64,000 nt of DNA, from contig NZ_JABSNU010000008.1 in the NCBI RefSeq assembly GCF_013266735.1, positions 124,001-188,000 of the forward strand. The letters run 5' to 3'. A model generated the notes under the pieces. The model did not search any database. It was not told the DNA's origin and saw only the letters and a program-made list of their open reading frames with translations. Below are positions 53,124 through 62,521 of the stretch, piece by piece. The DNA is from Pedobacter foliorum (GTDB lineage: Bacteria; Bacteroidota; Bacteroidia; Sphingobacteriales; Sphingobacteriaceae). Positions within the stretch are counted from its first letter, which is position 1. Each line of letters starts with the position of its first letter. Made by a program: the position numbers and the translations under genes.

Positions 53124-54758
53124 GTGATTAATGTAAATAATATCTCCGTTTCATTTGGTGGAACTACCTTATTTAGTGATGTAACCTTTTCGATTAACGA
53201 AAATGATAAAATAGCCCTGATGGGTAAAAATGGTGCTGGTAAGTCGACTATCTTAAAAATAATTGCCGGTGCTACAAAACCTACTTCCGGTAACGTAACA
53301 GGCCCAAAGGATGCTGTAATTGCTTATTTACCACAACATTTGCTTACACAGGATAATGTTACGGTTTTTGAAGAGACGATGAAAGCTTTCGAAGAGGTAA
53401 ACCAGATGCAAAAAGAGCTTGATGAGCTGAATGAGCAACTCACTATTCGTACCGATTACGAAAGTGATGACTACATGAAGCTGATCGAACGTGTGTCTGA
53501 ACTGAGCGAGAAATTTTATTCAATTGAAGAGGTCAATTATGATGCTGAGGTAGAGAAAGTGTTAAAAGGCTTAGGTTTTGAACGTAAAGACTTTACTCGA
53601 CAAACCTCTGAGTTTTCGGGCGGATGGCGTATGCGGATTGAGTTGGCCAAGATTTTATTAAAGAAACCTGATCTGATTTTATTGGATGAGCCGACCAATC
53701 ACATGGATATTGAAAGTATTCAATGGTTGGAAGATTTTTTAATCAACTCAGCAAAGGCCGTTGTGGTAATTTCGCATGATCGTACTTTTGTAGATAACAT
53801 TACCAATCGTACAATTGAGGTTACCATGGGCCGAATTTATGATTATAAAGCTAAGTACACTCACTACTTGCAGTTGCGTGCCGACCGTCGTGTACATCAA
53901 TTAAAAGCCTACGAAGAACAACAACGTTTTATTGCCGATAACCAGGAATTTATAGATCGCTTTAGAGGTACATACTCAAAAACTTTGCAAGTGCAGTCGC
54001 GGGTAAAAATGCTTGAAAAACTCGAAGTTATCGAGATTGATGAAGTGGATACTTCGGCATTGCGTTTGAAATTCCCACCTTCACCACGTTCGGGACAATA
54101 CCCTGTGATGGTAGAAGAGCTGACCAAAAAATATGGCGATCATGTGGTATTCGAAAAAGCATCGATGGTGATTGAGCGGGGAGAAAAAGTGGCTTTTGTA
54201 GGTAAAAATGGTGAAGGTAAGTCGACCATGATAAAAGCCATTATGAGCGAGATTGACTTTGAGGGAGGTTTAAAAGTTGGCCACAATGCGAAGATTGGCT
54301 ACTTTGCTCAAAATCAGGCAGCATTGCTTGATGAGAGCTTAACAGTATTTGAAACTATTGATCAGATTCCATTAAGTGATGGGAGCATAAAAATCAAAGA
54401 CCTTTTAGGTGCCTTTATGTTTAGCGGTGATGATACCACCAAAAAGGTTAAAGTACTTTCTGGGGGTGAAAAAACCCGTTTAGCGATGATTAAACTGTTG
54501 CTAGAACCGGTAAATGTATTGATTTTGGATGAGCCGACCAATCACTTAGACATGAAGACTAAAGACATTATTAAAGAGGCTTTGCAAGATTTTGATGGTA
54601 CCTTAATTTTGGTATCACACGATCGAGATTTCTTAGATGGACTGGCGCAAAAAGTATTCGAATTTGGTAATAAACGTGTTCGCGAGCACTTTGAAGATAT
54701 TAAAGGTTTCCTGGCCTACAAGAAAATGAGCAGCTTGAAAGAGATTGAACAAAATTAA
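53124..54758 (+). CDS. ABC-F family ATPase (ribosome-associated type)
   Basis: Cytoplasmic protein of 544 aa with two ABC domains and no membrane segment. The first has Walker A GKNGAGKST, signature FSGGW and Walker B LILLDEPTNHMD; the second has GKNGEGKST, LSGGEKTRL and LILDEPTNHLD. Between them lies the charged linker (about 245-305) that reaches the ribosomal P-site in the family. ABC-F proteins modulate translation; the length and linker resemble YbiT-type housekeeping members more than antibiotic-resistance ones, but that is a judgement by eye. The start is a GTG at 53124, giving the typical MINVNNISVSFGG N-terminus. Confidence 0.92.
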   Translation: MINVNNISVSFGGTTLFSDVTFSINENDKIALMGKNGAGKSTILKIIAGATKPTSGNVTGPKDAVIAYLPQHLLTQDNVTVFEETMKAFEEVNQMQKELDELNEQLTIRTDYESDDYMKLIERVSELSEKFYSIEEVNYDAEVEKVLKGLGFERKDFTRQTSEFSGGWRMRIELAKILLKKPDLILLDEPTNHMDIESIQWLEDFLINSAKAVVVISHDRTFVDNITNRTIEVTMGRIYDYKAKYTHYLQLRADRRVHQLKAYEEQQRFIADNQEFIDRFRGTYSKTLQVQSRVKMLEKLEVIEIDEVDTSALRLKFPPSPRSGQYPVMVEELTKKYGDHVVFEKASMVIERGEKVAFVGKNGEGKSTMIKAIMSEIDFEGGLKVGHNAKIGYFAQNQAALLDESLTVFETIDQIPLSDGSIKIKDLLGAFMFSGDDTTKKVKVLSGGEKTRLAMIKLLLEPVNVLILDEPTNHLDMKTKDIIKEALQDFDGTLILVSHDRDFLDGLAQKVFEFGNKRVREHFEDIKGFLAYKKMSSLKEIEQN

Positions 54759-54821
54759 GTTTTTTAAGGTGTAGCGTTTTGGCTTTTGGATTCGTTTAAA
54801 GAATAAACCAACACTCTAACT

Positions 54822-55280
54822 ATGAAAATCTTGACTTCCACAATTTCAGTATTACTTTTATTTTCTATTGGCTTTTCTTCTTGTAAAAAAGATAAAAAAG
54901 TGCAGCTCCAAAATCCTATAAATGGCAATTGGGAGGAAATAGGTTTGGATGGACTGAAGCGATCTGTGAATTTTACCAAAAACAATACCTTTTTTCTAAC
55001 GATTGCATATAACGATGGAGGTAGCAGCCAATTTATTGGAACGTATCAGATTAAAGGGAATGAATTAACTGCAACTAGTACTGAAACGCTTGAACAGAAA
55101 CCAGGAAAACCTGTTGAACGAACCTCTACGAATTTTACGCTTTATGAAAAAGCCACCTTTAGTATAGTTGGTGATACTCTTAAGTTGAATTACATTAGCT
55201 ACCCAGCTGATGCCCCAGTTAATACAACTGTAAAATTTCGCAGATTGACCACAATTGATGAAGGTGGGTTGACACGATAA
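54822..55280 (+). CDS. Small lipocalin-like lipoprotein
   Basis: Lipoprotein of 152 aa with signal ending SSC and following KKDKKVQ. The mature part NPINGNWEEIGLDGLKR, NFTKNNTFFLTIAYNDG and IGTYQIKGNELTATS suggests a lipocalin-like barrel as found in many small Bacteroidota lipoproteins. Function unknown. It is convergent with the serine hydrolase gene, separated by 5 bp. Confidence 0.7.
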   Translation: MKILTSTISVLLLFSIGFSSCKKDKKVQLQNPINGNWEEIGLDGLKRSVNFTKNNTFFLTIAYNDGGSSQFIGTYQIKGNELTATSTETLEQKPGKPVERTSTNFTLYEKATFSIVGDTLKLNYISYPADAPVNTTVKFRRLTTIDEGGLTR

Positions 55281-55285
55281 GATAA

Positions 55286-56626
55286 CTATGGTTTCATCTC
55301 CTTTTTAAACAGAAAGGTTTGTCCTCCTTGCTTCAGTACAAGATCAGTATTTACAGGGTTAAATTCCAATACAATGCCATCCGGTTCAAACTTAAACTTG
55401 TTTTGTTCGAAAGCGTCTAATGGCAAAGCACCCTGTCCTGTTGCCTGTGCGATCAAAGTGGTTCCATTACTAGTAATGTCCAATTTCAAAGGGAGTTGTG
55501 CACTACTATACACTCCCACATAATTATCAAGTTGTGTGGGAGTCAGGCTCAACGATTTAAATGAGGGGATCTCATAAGGGCCGTTACTAAGAATATGCAA
55601 CATCGCAATGTTAATGTCATTTATGGGGTAACTCACTCCATTCATACAAATGGCCACCATCAGCCCCTGTTTTTCAAAGTTTTCTAATACACAGTGTGAA
55701 CCGTATGTATCACCAGCATGGCCGTAGCCTACCATTGAGTAAAAAGGAATAACCATAAAACCCATTGCCAGGTCATCCTTCGGCCCGGCAGTTTTCATTT
55801 GCTGCAAATTTTTAGCACTTATCAACTTTCCTTCAGTTAAAGCCTTTATAAATTTAAGGAGATCAGTTGGGGTCGATAGGATATCTCCAACCCCGATAAC
55901 ATTGGTAAAATAGATATCTTTAATCTCGGACCAGGGAGATGCGAAACGATATGGTATGGCCTCATGCAAACCAGTTTTATTGACTACGCCCGAAATGGTA
56001 TTTTTTAACCCTGCTTTTTTAAATATCTTTTCCTCGGCAACCTTAGCATAAGGTTTTTTATAAAGCTTTTCTACGATATAACTTAAAAGCAGATAACCTG
56101 AATTGCTATAACGCTTTTCTGCACCTGGAGCAAAAAGTGGTTTGATTCCAGAAATTGAATCCAGCAGTGTTTTTTTTGTTCTTGGATTTGTAATCCACAT
56201 CAGATCACCAGAAGCATAGACATAATCACCCAGGCCACTATTATGTGCAAGTAAATTGCCTATGGTGATCAGTTTTGAATTGGGTACTTCAGGAAAGAAA
56301 TGTGCCAACTTTGTGTCGAGCGACAATTTTCTTTGATCAATCAGTTGATAAATAAGTGTTGCTGTAAAAACCTTGCTGATTGACCCTATACGGTATCTGG
56401 TTTCTGGCGTTGCAGCAATCCTTTTGTCTCCTTCAATTAAGCTGTATCCTATGGTTTTCTGGTAGACAATTTTACCACCTTTTGAAACAGCAAAACTGCC
56501 CATCCCTTTGTTGTTGACATTTAAAGTATTAAAGAAGCTATCTAACTTCGCTGTGTTAATATCTTGAGCAGATAGATTACCTATAAAAAGAAAAACAAGT
56601 AGTAAAGAGGCATTAATTTTATTCAT
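55286..56626 (-). CDS. Serine hydrolase, class C beta-lactamase/penicillin-binding type
   Basis: Secreted protein of 446 aa with a signal peptide ending LSAQ. The catalytic SxxK is SISK at residues 82-85 and the YxN motif is YSN at 173-175; the third motif region is GYGHAGDTYG. The first 350 residues form the beta-lactamase-related fold and the C-terminal about 90 residues a small beta-barrel. Proteins of this class are usually D-aminopeptidases or esterases; antibiotic resistance should not be assumed. Confidence 0.88.
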   Translation of the reverse strand: MNKINASLLLVFLFIGNLSAQDINTAKLDSFFNTLNVNNKGMGSFAVSKGGKIVYQKTIGYSLIEGDKRIAATPETRYRIGSISKVFTATLIYQLIDQRKLSLDTKLAHFFPEVPNSKLITIGNLLAHNSGLGDYVYASGDLMWITNPRTKKTLLDSISGIKPLFAPGAEKRYSNSGYLLLSYIVEKLYKKPYAKVAEEKIFKKAGLKNTISGVVNKTGLHEAIPYRFASPWSEIKDIYFTNVIGVGDILSTPTDLLKFIKALTEGKLISAKNLQQMKTAGPKDDLAMGFMVIPFYSMVGYGHAGDTYGSHCVLENFEKQGLMVAICMNGVSYPINDINIAMLHILSNGPYEIPSFKSLSLTPTQLDNYVGVYSSAQLPLKLDITSNGTTLIAQATGQGALPLDAFEQNKFKFEPDGIVLEFNPVNTDLVLKQGGQTFLFKKEMKP

Positions 56627-56696
56627 AAATAAACGGCAGATCTTATCCTCAAATCTAACTATTTGTTTTGCTTTATTATCTACTTTATCAATAGTT

Positions 56697-57590
56697 TTAT
56701 GGTGTTAGGAGACTATTACGGAGCTGGTATTTTTGACACAAGGCCTCCATCTTTTTTGCGAAAGCCAGTCGATAATACAATGGCATCTGCGAGCCGTTTG
56801 CGAAAAATTTGCGATATTTTTCAAGCAAATGTGGATAGTGCTTTTCTACGGCTCTTAGTACAAGTGTTTTGCTATCTGAAGGTTCGGAACCATACAATGT
56901 CAGGGTTGCTGGGAATATATAATCTATATGGGTTTTCTCAAATAGCTGAAACATATTCTCAAGCTGTACCGCGGTATCCGTTATGAATGGTAACAAAGGC
57001 ATTAAACTTACACCTGTGCTGAGCCCTGCTTGAATAGCTGCCTTTAAAGTCTCCAGACGCATTGAGGGCGGTGTGGCGCCAGGTTCAAAAATGTGAGCAA
57101 CTGAATCCTCTACAGTTGAAAAAGAGAATGTAAGGAAGGCTTTATGAGATAGTTTAGCACGAAGATCATCCGGGAGTATTGCTTCATTTTCAATGGCTTG
57201 AAGAAGATCAAAATCTCGGGCAATTAAATCCGATTTAGTAATCATATGTACCGGAAAACGATAATGTAGAATCACTTCCAGAAGACTCCGGGTAAGCTGT
57301 TGTGTCTTCTCGATTTGAAGATAGGGGTCTGTAGCTGAGGACAACACGATGATGCCATATTGTTTTTTACGAGCGCGGATCGATAGCTGCCTGTCCAGTA
57401 GTTCAACAGCATTACTTTTGATGCTTAACCTCTCTTCCATATTGACCCCATATTTACTCCCCCTGATATAACAGTACAAGCAGTTAAAGGAACAGCCACT
57501 ATAGGGATTTATCGTGTAATCGTCCAGAAACCAGGGATCACGCCGTTTTGTTTTGTTGAGTATTGATTTAGCTATGATTGTTCGTGTCAT
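56697..57590 (-). CDS. Radical SAM protein (SplB/Rv2578c-like)
   Basis: Protein of 297 aa. The [4Fe-4S] cluster motif CSFNCLYC (Cys 33, 37 and 40, CxxxCxxC) is preceded by INPYSGCSFNCLYCY, and later segments are VLSSATDPYLQIEKTQQLTR and MITKSDLIARD. These match the Rv2578c/SplB-like branch of radical SAM proteins, which includes DNA photoproduct lyases and many unassigned members. I chose the ATG at 57590; a TTG at 57608 is also possible. It overlaps the HEAT-like gene upstream by 23 bp. Confidence 0.85.
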   Translation of the reverse strand: MTRTIIAKSILNKTKRRDPWFLDDYTINPYSGCSFNCLYCYIRGSKYGVNMEERLSIKSNAVELLDRQLSIRARKKQYGIIVLSSATDPYLQIEKTQQLTRSLLEVILHYRFPVHMITKSDLIARDFDLLQAIENEAILPDDLRAKLSHKAFLTFSFSTVEDSVAHIFEPGATPPSMRLETLKAAIQAGLSTGVSLMPLLPFITDTAVQLENMFQLFEKTHIDYIFPATLTLYGSEPSDSKTLVLRAVEKHYPHLLEKYRKFFANGSQMPLYYRLAFAKKMEALCQKYQLRNSLLTP

Positions 57591-58296
57591 TTTTTTTGCT
57601 GCGGCCAAGGCCTATTCTAACTTTAGTCTTGAACCATTGTTTTGTTTCAGACGATGCAATATTTGAGTGATAACGATCGATAATATCTGGGTGAAATCTG
57701 GCAACAGTTTTGGCACCCCATCCAATCCCTTTTTTTGTATGAAAATCCGTTGTGCCTGCCAAGGACAAAAGTATGTCGAATACTGGCGCTACAAAAACCG
57801 TAGCCAGGCCTTTTTTAACTGCGTAATGCGTAGCAACACCAACCGCCCTGACAATCCATTTGTCTTCGTGAATGGCGAGCTGCCGTAGTAAGGGGATGGC
57901 CTTGTCTGGTGTGCTGAGTAAGGCATAGCCAAGTACCCGCTCTCCAATTATATCACATACATACCATTCATCACCGAATTGGATATAGTCACAGGCTTTA
58001 CTAATCGATTGCTGAAAACCCTGAGACAAACGCTGCTGCAGTATGATTCCGGCTAATACCTGACTACCAATCTCCTTCAATTCGATTATCTGGTCCGTAA
58101 TACTGATTTGTTCTGCATAAGGGATTGTCGAAGCTATTTCCTTAGCGGCATACTCTAACAAAGGAAATCTAACTTTCTTTTTGAGGAGGGTGTGATGCAG
58201 GACGGTTATGAAAGCATTAGCTCCCTTCTGGTTCAAAACTGACTTTGCTTCAAGTAAGATTTGCTTTACAGTTGCTTTACTATTGATCGTTTCCAT
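57568..58296 (-). CDS. HEAT-repeat protein, AlkD-like (DNA alkylation repair superfamily)
   Basis: All-helical protein of 242 aa. Segments PDKAIPLLRQLAIHEDKWIV, RAVGVATHYAVKKG and KKGIGWGAKTVARFHPDIID resemble the HEAT-like repeats of AlkD-type DNA glycosylases, although the catalytic Trp/Asp residues are not clearly identifiable by eye. The downstream radical SAM gene overlaps its 3' end by 23 bp, so the two are translationally coupled. Together with an SplB-like radical SAM protein, a DNA repair or DNA-base processing role is plausible. Confidence 0.6.
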   Translation of the reverse strand: METINSKATVKQILLEAKSVLNQKGANAFITVLHHTLLKKKVRFPLLEYAAKEIASTIPYAEQISITDQIIELKEIGSQVLAGIILQQRLSQGFQQSISKACDYIQFGDEWYVCDIIGERVLGYALLSTPDKAIPLLRQLAIHEDKWIVRAVGVATHYAVKKGLATVFVAPVFDILLSLAGTTDFHTKKGIGWGAKTVARFHPDIIDRYHSNIASSETKQWFKTKVRIGLGRSKKNDTNNHS

Positions 58297-58433
58297 TTGG
58301 GGCTGATTAATTGAGATAAAGATAAAGATTATTGAGATTCACTACCAGGTGTTACTGCGGCAACTGTAGTTATCTTATTCAAGGTTTGATTACAAGTGAA
58401 GAGAAACCTAACTTAGGCGGATATTTATAAAGT

Positions 58434-59216
58434 ATGCGTTTGCAACTGTATGATGTTATCCCAAAACTGCAGCCTTACATAAAGCTGATATGCACTATGG
58501 ACTGTGATGAGGCAGCAGATACCCATCATATTCGTGTACTACCTGATATTTGCGTTGAACTTTTTGTGAACTACACCAGCTCACCTGTGGCGATCATTGG
58601 CAACGAGTTGCATAAACGAAGTATCATTACTTTTCGCATGAGTCGCCCCATGGATGTGCAGATGCGAAAGGGGGCAGGTTGCTTAGCTATTTGTTTTTAT
58701 CCCGGTATGGCATATAGTTTCTTTCAAGTCCCGATGCATACGCTAACGGATACTACTATAGCCCTTTCAGATGTATGGAGTGGAGTGTCGGCAGAGATAG
58801 AGGATAAACTAGCAGGGATTTGCAATAATGATGAACGTGTAAACTTAGTGCAAAAATATTTGCTACAACAATTGATCTCCGATAAAAAGGACTTGCAGAT
58901 AGCGTATTGCCTGAATCAGGCACAACTCTCAGGTGGTTTAGTATCTTTAAGTAAGCTTACAAATGATATTGGCCTTAGTCAACGTCATCTTTCGAGAAAG
59001 TTTCAGCAGAGTGTAGGTTTATCCACAAAAGAATATCTGTCCGTTTGTAGGTTCATTCATTCATTGAACCATTTGAAAAAATACCCCACCCTTTCACTTA
59101 CCGAAGTTGCCTACGAAAGTGGTTATTATGATCAGGCACATTTTAATCGTGACTATAAAACTTATACAGGTCATTCACCTGGCGAGGTGGTACATGCACC
59201 GCACATTTTGTATTAA
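58434..59216 (+). CDS. AraC-family transcriptional regulator
   Basis: Protein of 260 aa. An N-terminal domain (about 1-145, starting LQLYDVIPKLQPYIKLIC, with a DUF6597-type sensor character) is joined to the C-terminal double HTH (about 160-255: LVSLSKLTNDIGLSQRHLSR, LSLTEVAYESGYYDQAHFNR, YKTYTGHSP). It is divergent from the HEAT-like gene and 66 bp before a RibD/DHFR-like gene, which it may regulate. Confidence 0.85.
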   Translation: MRLQLYDVIPKLQPYIKLICTMDCDEAADTHHIRVLPDICVELFVNYTSSPVAIIGNELHKRSIITFRMSRPMDVQMRKGAGCLAICFYPGMAYSFFQVPMHTLTDTTIALSDVWSGVSAEIEDKLAGICNNDERVNLVQKYLLQQLISDKKDLQIAYCLNQAQLSGGLVSLSKLTNDIGLSQRHLSRKFQQSVGLSTKEYLSVCRFIHSLNHLKKYPTLSLTEVAYESGYYDQAHFNRDYKTYTGHSPGEVVHAPHILY

Positions 59217-59282
59217 TGTCCGTTTTGTACAATTTGGAATACTTGAAATCTTGCAGTTTTGTAGAATTAAAATATTAACAAT

Positions 59283-59819
59283 ATGCGAAAATTAGTATTA
59301 GGATTAGCAGTAACATTGGATGGATACATTGAAGGGCCTAACGGTGAGTACGACTGGTGCTTTACAGACCAGGACTATGGTTTGAATGAGTTTTTTACTC
59401 GTGTAGATGCGATCTTCATCGGTCGTAAAAGCTATGAAATGGCTCAGCAATATGCGGATAGCAATAATGGAGAATTAGTTCCTGGTATGCCATCGATGAC
59501 TGAATATGTATTTTCTAAAACGCTGAAATCTGTAAAAGAAGGGGCAATGCTTGTATCAGATGATAGTATTGCCGAAGCACGTAGGATAAAAGAGCAACCT
59601 GGTAAAGACATATGGTTGTTTGGTGGTGCTTCACTCACTGATGCCCTGATGAAAGAAGGGTTGGTAGATGAACTATGGATGTCAGTACATCCTATACTTC
59701 TTGGTACTGGCAAACCATTATTCCGTAGCCAGGAGAGTCGAACCAAACTAACGCTCCTGGAAAGTAAAACTTACGAGACTGGTTTAGTGTCGTTACGTTA
59801 CAGTATCGATAAGAAGTAA
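59283..59819 (+). CDS. Dihydrofolate reductase/RibD C-domain family protein
   Basis: Cytoplasmic protein of 178 aa with the YwjB/YyaP-type RibD C-terminal-domain fold: VLGLAVTLDGYIEGPNGEYD, IFIGRKSYEM, VFSKTL, KDIWLFGGASLTDALMKEGL and DELWMSVHPILLGTGKPLF. Members bind NADPH, but substrates of this stand-alone group are mostly unknown. It follows an AraC regulator on the same strand. Confidence 0.85.
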   Translation: MRKLVLGLAVTLDGYIEGPNGEYDWCFTDQDYGLNEFFTRVDAIFIGRKSYEMAQQYADSNNGELVPGMPSMTEYVFSKTLKSVKEGAMLVSDDSIAEARRIKEQPGKDIWLFGGASLTDALMKEGLVDELWMSVHPILLGTGKPLFRSQESRTKLTLLESKTYETGLVSLRYSIDKK

Positions 59820-59944
59820 CGTATAAGAACTCATCTACTTCCTAATGGGAATAATGGCTTTATAGTTATTATTGTTTCTTTCTTCGGTAGAAGGCCTTAT
59901 CTTGTAGGTTATTAAGTGTTTTGAAATCTTAAAATCTTATAATT

Positions 59945-61162
59945 ATGCAGTTTTCTCTATCTGGAAAGTCTTACACGATTACCGCACTACTAAGTTTTGT
60001 TATTATTTATAATGGCTTCTCACAAAGTACAGAAACTAAATATTTCAAGGATGTAACGACAACCCATTTACCCGTAGATGCGGGAGCACATACTTTGGAT
60101 GTGGTATTGGTTGATGTAAATGGCGATCGACATTTAGACGCCATATTGGCCTTAGAAAATTTACCCAACCGGCTGTACATGAACGATGGTACGGGGAAAT
60201 TCACATGGAAGAAAGGTGTTTTTGCAGAAAAATCACACGATACAGAACATGTACGGGTAGGAGACTTTGATAAAGATGGGAATTTAGATGTCATCTTCGT
60301 TGCGGAAGATGATCAGAATCATGAATTTTATTTAGGAAATGGAGACGGAACTTTTAGAGATGTAAGCGAGCGATTGCCTGCGAAAAGCGAAGCTAATGGC
60401 TTGGACATTGGAGATGTAAATGGAGATGGTTTGCTGGATATTATTGTTGGAAATACAGGTCCTACCCCACAAAATTTCTTGTGGCTCAATAATCCGGAAA
60501 AACCCGGACACTTTATTGATTATACCAAAGAGGGGCTACCTGCGCTCCGTTGGGAAACACAATCAGTTAAGTTGATTGATTTAAATGGTGATGGACATCT
60601 GGATTTAGTTGTAGGAAATGAGGTGCCCCCAAATCGTTTATTCTTTAATGATGGGAAAGGACATTTTATCGAAAAGGCAGAAAAGCTGGAATTGACGGTT
60701 CCTTTACATACAAGGGAAGTTTTAGTATTCGATGCAAATGGAGACAAGCGCCCGGATATCCTTTTTCTTAATTTAACAAGCAATGGTGGTAAATTTGAGA
60801 AAGACCCTACTGCTCGTTTATTGATTAATGATGGTAAAGGAAACTTTAAGGACGAAACGGCGAAAAGAATTCCTAAACAGGAATATTCTACTTATGCAGG
60901 AGCAATTTTTGATTTTAATCATGATAAGCATCCGGATATTATATTAAGTGCACTTAAGATTCCTCCTTTTGAGCCAATGCAGGTTCAGGCATTGCAAAAT
61001 GATGGCAAAGGGAATTTTAAATTGGTTACCAGTGAAGTTATTCCAGAATCTACTGTAGGCAGAAGCTGGGGAATTGCCGTTGGTGATGTAAACGGAGACG
61101 GCAAACCAGACCTTTTTATTGGCCAATGGGGAACACAAGCGAGATTACTTTTGGGAAAATAA
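59945..61162 (+). CDS. Secreted FG-GAP/VCBS-repeat beta-propeller protein
   Basis: Protein of 405 aa with an N-terminal signal ending FSQS. Seven DxNxDxxxD calcium-loop repeats are visible: DVNGDRHLD, DFDKDGNLD, DVNGDGLLD, DLNGDGHLD, DANGDKRPD, DFNHDKHPD and DVNGDGKPD. They should form a seven-bladed propeller like an integrin alpha head. No C-terminal sorting domain is present. Possible adhesion or binding function. Confidence 0.85.
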   Translation: MQFSLSGKSYTITALLSFVIIYNGFSQSTETKYFKDVTTTHLPVDAGAHTLDVVLVDVNGDRHLDAILALENLPNRLYMNDGTGKFTWKKGVFAEKSHDTEHVRVGDFDKDGNLDVIFVAEDDQNHEFYLGNGDGTFRDVSERLPAKSEANGLDIGDVNGDGLLDIIVGNTGPTPQNFLWLNNPEKPGHFIDYTKEGLPALRWETQSVKLIDLNGDGHLDLVVGNEVPPNRLFFNDGKGHFIEKAEKLELTVPLHTREVLVFDANGDKRPDILFLNLTSNGGKFEKDPTARLLINDGKGNFKDETAKRIPKQEYSTYAGAIFDFNHDKHPDIILSALKIPPFEPMQVQALQNDGKGNFKLVTSEVIPESTVGRSWGIAVGDVNGDGKPDLFIGQWGTQARLLLGK

Positions 61163-61186
61163 GACCGCAAATTACATGTTCCAATA

Positions 61187-61203
61187 CGTACAGCAGCTGT
61201 ACG
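61187..61203. other. Short palindrome after the VCBS gene
   Basis: CGTACAG (61187-61193) and CTGTACG (61197-61203) form a 7-bp stem with a CAG loop, 25 bp after the stop codon. No T tract follows; weak terminator or regulatory dyad. Confidence 0.3.
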
Positions 61204-61318
61204 GTTTCGGACAGTGGCTGGTTTGATAATGCTTGTTTAAGCTGTCTATTTGCACTATGTTTAAGTTTTGTGTTTTGGCATTAGCTTGGTAGCCTACCTA
61301 CTAAATCAAGTTACGTTT

Positions 61319-62521
61319 ATGAAAATACCATTTCTGTCGCTGCTGTCTTTCTTAATGCCAATGGCAGCTTATTGCCAGCTATCCGAACAAATATCACCAA
61401 AGGTATCTTTGAGTGTAAATACAAATATTGAAACTTATTTTATTGCCGAGAAACTGGCTGTTGATCATATAGGAAATTATGTATTTAGTAATAAGGAAAC
61501 CAGTTTTGATCACCAGCCCATCGTATATTTCGGTTATAAGGAATTTAGAAGTTGGAAGGATCGACCAGTTATCTTAAGAATATCAGAAATTCTGAAGCAA
61601 TTAAGGGACATCCAGCATGACAATTCTCAACAAATTGAATATCTACTATATCTTCATCAATTTCCCAAAAAAGGATTCAGATGGGCTGTACCTAATGACC
61701 TGCCGATGTATAATGAAACTCAATATCCTGGTGCAAAAGCGCTTGGCATAGAGTTGGGAGATAGTTTAGCTTCATTTTATAAGCAAGCACGAATAGGAGA
61801 TTTCCTGAAAAAGAATACTGCTTTTTACAAAGGTGCGTTGGCAGAAGCTAGAAAGTACATCAATATTAAGGCTATACCTTATATGGAAAAATGGTATGGT
61901 CAGCAGTTTGCAGGCTATGAACTTTACCTCATGCCTGGTATGCCCATTACTGCAGGAGATGATAATTATCGTGCTTTCGGACCGATGATAACCAGTCCAA
62001 AAGGCAAGGTTTCTGCTATGGTATTTAGCTCCAGTATTCAGCTTCCACTCCTGAAATCGCTGAAAGATTACCAGCATTTTGGGTTCGATAACGCAGAGGT
62101 AACCCGGTTTTTAACTGTTCATGAGGTTGGACATTCCTTTGTGAACCCACAATTGGCAAAGATGAAACCTACAATACTTCAGGACAGTGCTTTATTTACT
62201 CCTGCCTTGGCTAAATCTTTGGAGAATTCTTATATAGGAAATTGGGACGTATGCGTAATTGAGCATCTGGTTAGGCTAGGGGAGATAAGGACCGCCGTTG
62301 CCATGGGTGATGAAACAGAGGCTAATCGGTTAAGAAAGATGCATGTTAATGAAATGGGTTTTATCCTAGTCCCGATGCTCGAAAAGCTAGCTGTTGTTTA
62401 TGAAACTGATCATACAAAATATCCTGATTTTAAGAGTTTTTTGCCAGTTATATTTGAAGCGTTGCACCGCCTTACACCTCAGGATATTGATAAGTTGGTT
62501 CAGCAGAATTTAGGATCTTAA
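61319..62521 (+). CDS. Putative secreted zinc metallopeptidase (DUF4932-like, HEXXH)
   Basis: Protein of 400 aa with a signal peptide ending AYCQ. The motif FLTVHEVGHSFVNP holds an HEXXH zinc site (HEVGH) at about residues 280-284, with a likely third ligand near the downstream VIEHLVR Glu/His. The N-terminal half is unremarkable (VSLSVNTNIETYFIAEKLAV). I assign it to the DUF4932-type group with moderate confidence; no substrate is known. The ATG at 61319 gives the signal peptide; a TTG at 61268 was rejected. The last 4 bp overlap the convergent antiporter gene. Confidence 0.7.
   Translation: MKIPFLSLLSFLMPMAAYCQLSEQISPKVSLSVNTNIETYFIAEKLAVDHIGNYVFSNKETSFDHQPIVYFGYKEFRSWKDRPVILRISEILKQLRDIQHDNSQQIEYLLYLHQFPKKGFRWAVPNDLPMYNETQYPGAKALGIELGDSLASFYKQARIGDFLKKNTAFYKGALAEARKYINIKAIPYMEKWYGQQFAGYELYLMPGMPITAGDDNYRAFGPMITSPKGKVSAMVFSSSIQLPLLKSLKDYQHFGFDNAEVTRFLTVHEVGHSFVNPQLAKMKPTILQDSALFTPALAKSLENSYIGNWDVCVIEHLVRLGEIRTAVAMGDETEANRLRKMHVNEMGFILVPMLEKLAVVYETDHTKYPDFKSFLPVIFEALHRLTPQDIDKLVQQNLGS

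Noticed and set aside
53124..54758. ABC-F protein as an antibiotic-resistance factor
   Set aside because: Length and linker look like housekeeping ABC-F proteins; nothing nearby suggests a resistance cassette.
55286..56626. Antibiotic-resistance beta-lactamase
   Set aside because: The sequence belongs to the broad serine hydrolase group with a C-terminal barrel; SxxK and YxN are shared with non-resistance esterases and peptidases.
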